NCBI RefSeq assembly: GCF_002214185.1
Contig: NZ_CP022161.1
Span: 10,361,486-10,425,485, forward strand
Direction: 5' to 3'
DNA: 64,000 bases
Source of the DNA: Streptomyces capitiformicae
Lineage (GTDB): Bacteria; Actinomycetota; Actinomycetes; Streptomycetales; Streptomycetaceae
The number at the start of each line of letters is the position of its first letter. The stretch's first letter is position 1. The notes under the pieces are model-generated. The model had not been told where the DNA came from. It worked only from the letters and a program-made list of their open reading frames with translations, and did not search any database. The position numbers and the translations under genes are program-made. Below are positions 62,402 through 64,000 of this stretch, in pieces.

Positions 62402-62599
62402 ATGCATGTAGAAGTCGACGTCCCCAAGTGCGTCGCCTCGGGCCAGTGCGTACTGCTCGCCCCCGACGTCTTCGACCAGCGCGACGAGGACGGCATGGTC
62501 GTCCTCCTCAACGAGAACCCGCCGGCCGAACTCCACGACGCCGTCCGCGAATCCGCCACCGTCTGCCCCGCGGCCGCCATCCGCCTGGAGGAGTCGTGA
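62402..62599 (+). CDS. [3Fe-4S]-type ferredoxin
   Basis: A 65-residue ferredoxin: VDVPKCVASGQCVLLAPDVF, DGMVVLL and ATVCPAAAIRLEES. Three cysteines (C10, C16, C55) with a non-Cys residue at the fourth position give the single 3Fe-4S (or 4Fe-4S with another ligand) cluster typical of P450 redox partners in Streptomyces. It follows the P450 by 54 bases and its stop overlaps the reductase GTG. Confidence 0.92.
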   Translation: MHVEVDVPKCVASGQCVLLAPDVFDQRDEDGMVVLLNENPPAELHDAVRESATVCPAAAIRLEES

Positions 62600-62962
62600 G
62601 CGTGCCCCCGGCCGGCCGCGTGGTCGTCGTCGGCGCCTCCGCCGCCGGCCTCGCCGCCGCCGAAACCCTCCGCCGGGAGGGCCACACCGGCGCCATCACC
62701 CTCATCGGCGACGAACCCGCCGCCCCCTACGACCGTCCGCCCCTGTCGAAGGAGATCCTCTCCGGCGCCTGGAGCCCCGACCGGCTCCCCCTGCGCGCTC
62801 CGGCGGATCTTGACGCCCTTGACCTGGACGCCCGTTACGGCTGCGAGGCCGTCGGCGTGAATGTCTCCGCGCGCACCGTGCTGCTCGCCGACGGTACGGA
62901 GGTGCCGTACGACGGACTCATCGTGGCCACCGGGGTCCGTCCCCGCCTGCTGCCCGGCACCA
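62596..62962 (+). pseudogene. Ferredoxin reductase, N-terminal piece cut by an IS fragment
   Basis: From GTG 62596 (overlapping the ferredoxin stop) the frame reads GRVVVVGASAAGLAAAETLR, ITLIGDEPAAPYDRPPLSKE and YDGLIVATGVRPRLLPGTR, the FAD-binding start of oxygenase-coupled ferredoxin reductases (about 400 residues when complete). At about residue 122 the sequence passes into a transposase read on the other strand, so the NAD(P)-binding domain is lost. The P450 system must use another reductase, or it is silent. Confidence 0.85.
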
Positions 62963-63743
62963 GGACGAGACGAGGACCTCCAAGGTGGGTCTTGATCTCA
63001 TCGAGAGTGCCCTCGATCTCCCATCGCTGGGCATACAGCGCGGCCAGCGACGCGGCCGACGCGGCCCGCGGATCCAGGATGGTGGTGATCAGCCGGTACA
63101 CCGTGCCGCTGCCGTCGCGGCCGAGCGTGTACTCGATCACCCGGACCCGCGCCGGGTCGGCGCGACGGTTCTTGTCCCGGGCCGCAACGATCTCCGAGAG
63201 GTAGGAGCCGTCCTCCAGCAGGGCCCGGACAGGAAGTACGGCGTCGTTCTTGACCCGCCACAGCAGGTCCGCGCCGGTCGCGGCGGCGGCCCGCCACAGG
63301 TCAAAGCCGCGAAAGCCCCGGTCGGCCAGCAGCAGCATCCCCGGTGTCAGTGAGCTGAACAGGCGCTGGGCCAGCTCGGTTTCATGGACAGCCAGCGGCC
63401 CGGCCTGGGCCGCGAAGACGGCGTGCGTGCCGCACTCGGCCAGCGCGGCCACCCTCACCTGCGGATACGCGCTCTTCTCCTGCCCGCGGCTGACTCCCGG
63501 ACGGCCGAAGAAGGCGGCATTGGCCTCGGTGTCCGGCACGTCGAAAGTGGTGCCGTCCACCGCGACCAGCCGCCATCCCCGATACCAGGCCCCACTGGTG
63601 TCCTCGGTCGCCACCGGCCGGCACACCCGGGCAAACAGGGCCTTCAGCGGCTCCGGGCCCAGTCGCAGACGGGCCCGGCCGATCGCCGTCCGATCCGGCA
63701 ACCGCTCATCCGACGACGGCTTCACCTGTCCGGGCCTTGGCAC
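62963..63743 (-). pseudogene. IS4-family transposase fragment
   Basis: The minus strand encodes RLRLGPEPLKALFARVCRPV, YRGWRLVAVDGTTFDVPDTE (first Asp), LLLADRGFRGFDLWRAAAAT (second Asp) and YAQRWEIEGTLDEIKTHLGG (Glu), the DDE core of IS4-type transposases. It runs into the reductase gene right after HLGGPRLVL, so about 60-80 C-terminal residues and the IS end are missing; the N-terminal helical domain is also shortened. Confidence 0.8.
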
Positions 63744-64000
63744 ACCACACCCAACGACCCGAAAGCCCCAAAGTCACCGGTATTGGTACTAGATGATCAA
63801 TTCCAAGGGATGCCTGCGGAGGGTGTGGGGTGGGCGGTGGCCGAAGCCACCGCGAAACGGTCAGGCGGCGGACTGTCGGAGTACGCCCTTCTGTGCCCAG
63901 GCGGGCGGAGAAACGTGCCCACTTTCCGCATCCCTCCGGTCCCGTGCATCCTGGTCAGTGCTGCGGAGAGGGTTGAATGCGCAGGGGGTCAGCGGCCTGC
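63744..64000. other. Right edge, no gene assigned
   Basis: The minus strand before the transposase fragment continues IS-like sequence for a short way. Beyond about 63830 a minus-strand frame of roughly 50 codons (HGTGGMRKVGTFLRPPGHRR) has acceptable composition but no recognisable domain. Confidence 0.3.

Overview
The window is high-G+C actinobacterial DNA and almost certainly comes from a Streptomyces chromosome. Codons end mostly in G or C. GTG starts and start/stop overlaps are common. Family content fits: Tat-type glycosidase export, a mycothiol-dependent-type maleylpyruvate isomerase, a c-di-AMP riboswitch before an M23 peptidase, and PQQ-propeller Ser/Thr kinases. Much of the window is accessory sequence. 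I count six insertion-sequence remnants and a dozen or so broken genes or gene pieces, together with tRNA-derived attachment-site-like scars.

Left part (1-12 kb): a patchwork. It holds the tail of an unknown protein, a hypothetical gene, a wrecked C-terminus of a Ku DNA-repair gene, a TetR plus a PH-like protein, IS982/IS1182/IS5 pieces, a VOC protein, an I36-type secreted protein, and an A+T-richer gene (6311-7621) whose C-terminus carries an RNSLVH motif of the HEPN RNase type. Tail pieces resembling tRNA-Gly(CCC) and tRNA-Ser attachment regions lie at 7.8, 9.6 and 10.5 kb. From 12.3 to 20.6 kb there is a secreted carbohydrate-degradation region (GH2 enzyme with an inserted LamG domain, GH27 alpha-galactosidase with a ricin lectin), a very unusual tRNA-Gly(UCC)-like gene with its own promoter and encoded CCA, and two lipoproteins.

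Middle (21-48 kb): a MITE-like element is followed by a PaaX regulator divergent from a tight operon for salicylate breakdown through CoA thioesters. Salicylate is adenylated and thioesterified (sdgA, sdgB), 5-hydroxylated (sdgC), and the resulting gentisate is opened (sdgD). Maleylpyruvate isomerase and fumarylpyruvate hydrolase then finish to fumarate and pyruvate. Next come a GT39-type membrane protein, YcnI, a graveyard of gene fragments ending near a tRNA-Lys 3' fragment, a transmembrane Ser/Thr kinase with a beta-propeller sensor, a CYTH protein, initiator tRNA-Met, a reversed-order RibD fusion with MarR and RibA, a SpoIIE phosphatase and the riboswitch-controlled M23 peptidase.

Right part (48-64 kb): a G+C-rich tandem-repeat patch and an ISL3 tail precede a catabolic region. 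A TetR with twin palindromes faces an APC permease, a dimethylformamidase large-subunit homologue and a cupin. On the other side of an IS630 remnant lies an opposing operon (TRZ-type amidohydrolase, FAH-family enzyme, metallo-beta-lactamase-fold hydrolase, wrecked CoA-transferase) with a divergent LysR. The window ends with a TetR-controlled cytochrome P450 and ferredoxin; their ferredoxin reductase is cut by an IS4-family fragment. The best candidates for something undescribed are the HEPN-like gene, the tRNA-Gly-like gene and the dimethylformamidase-type cluster; all three are inferences from sequence.
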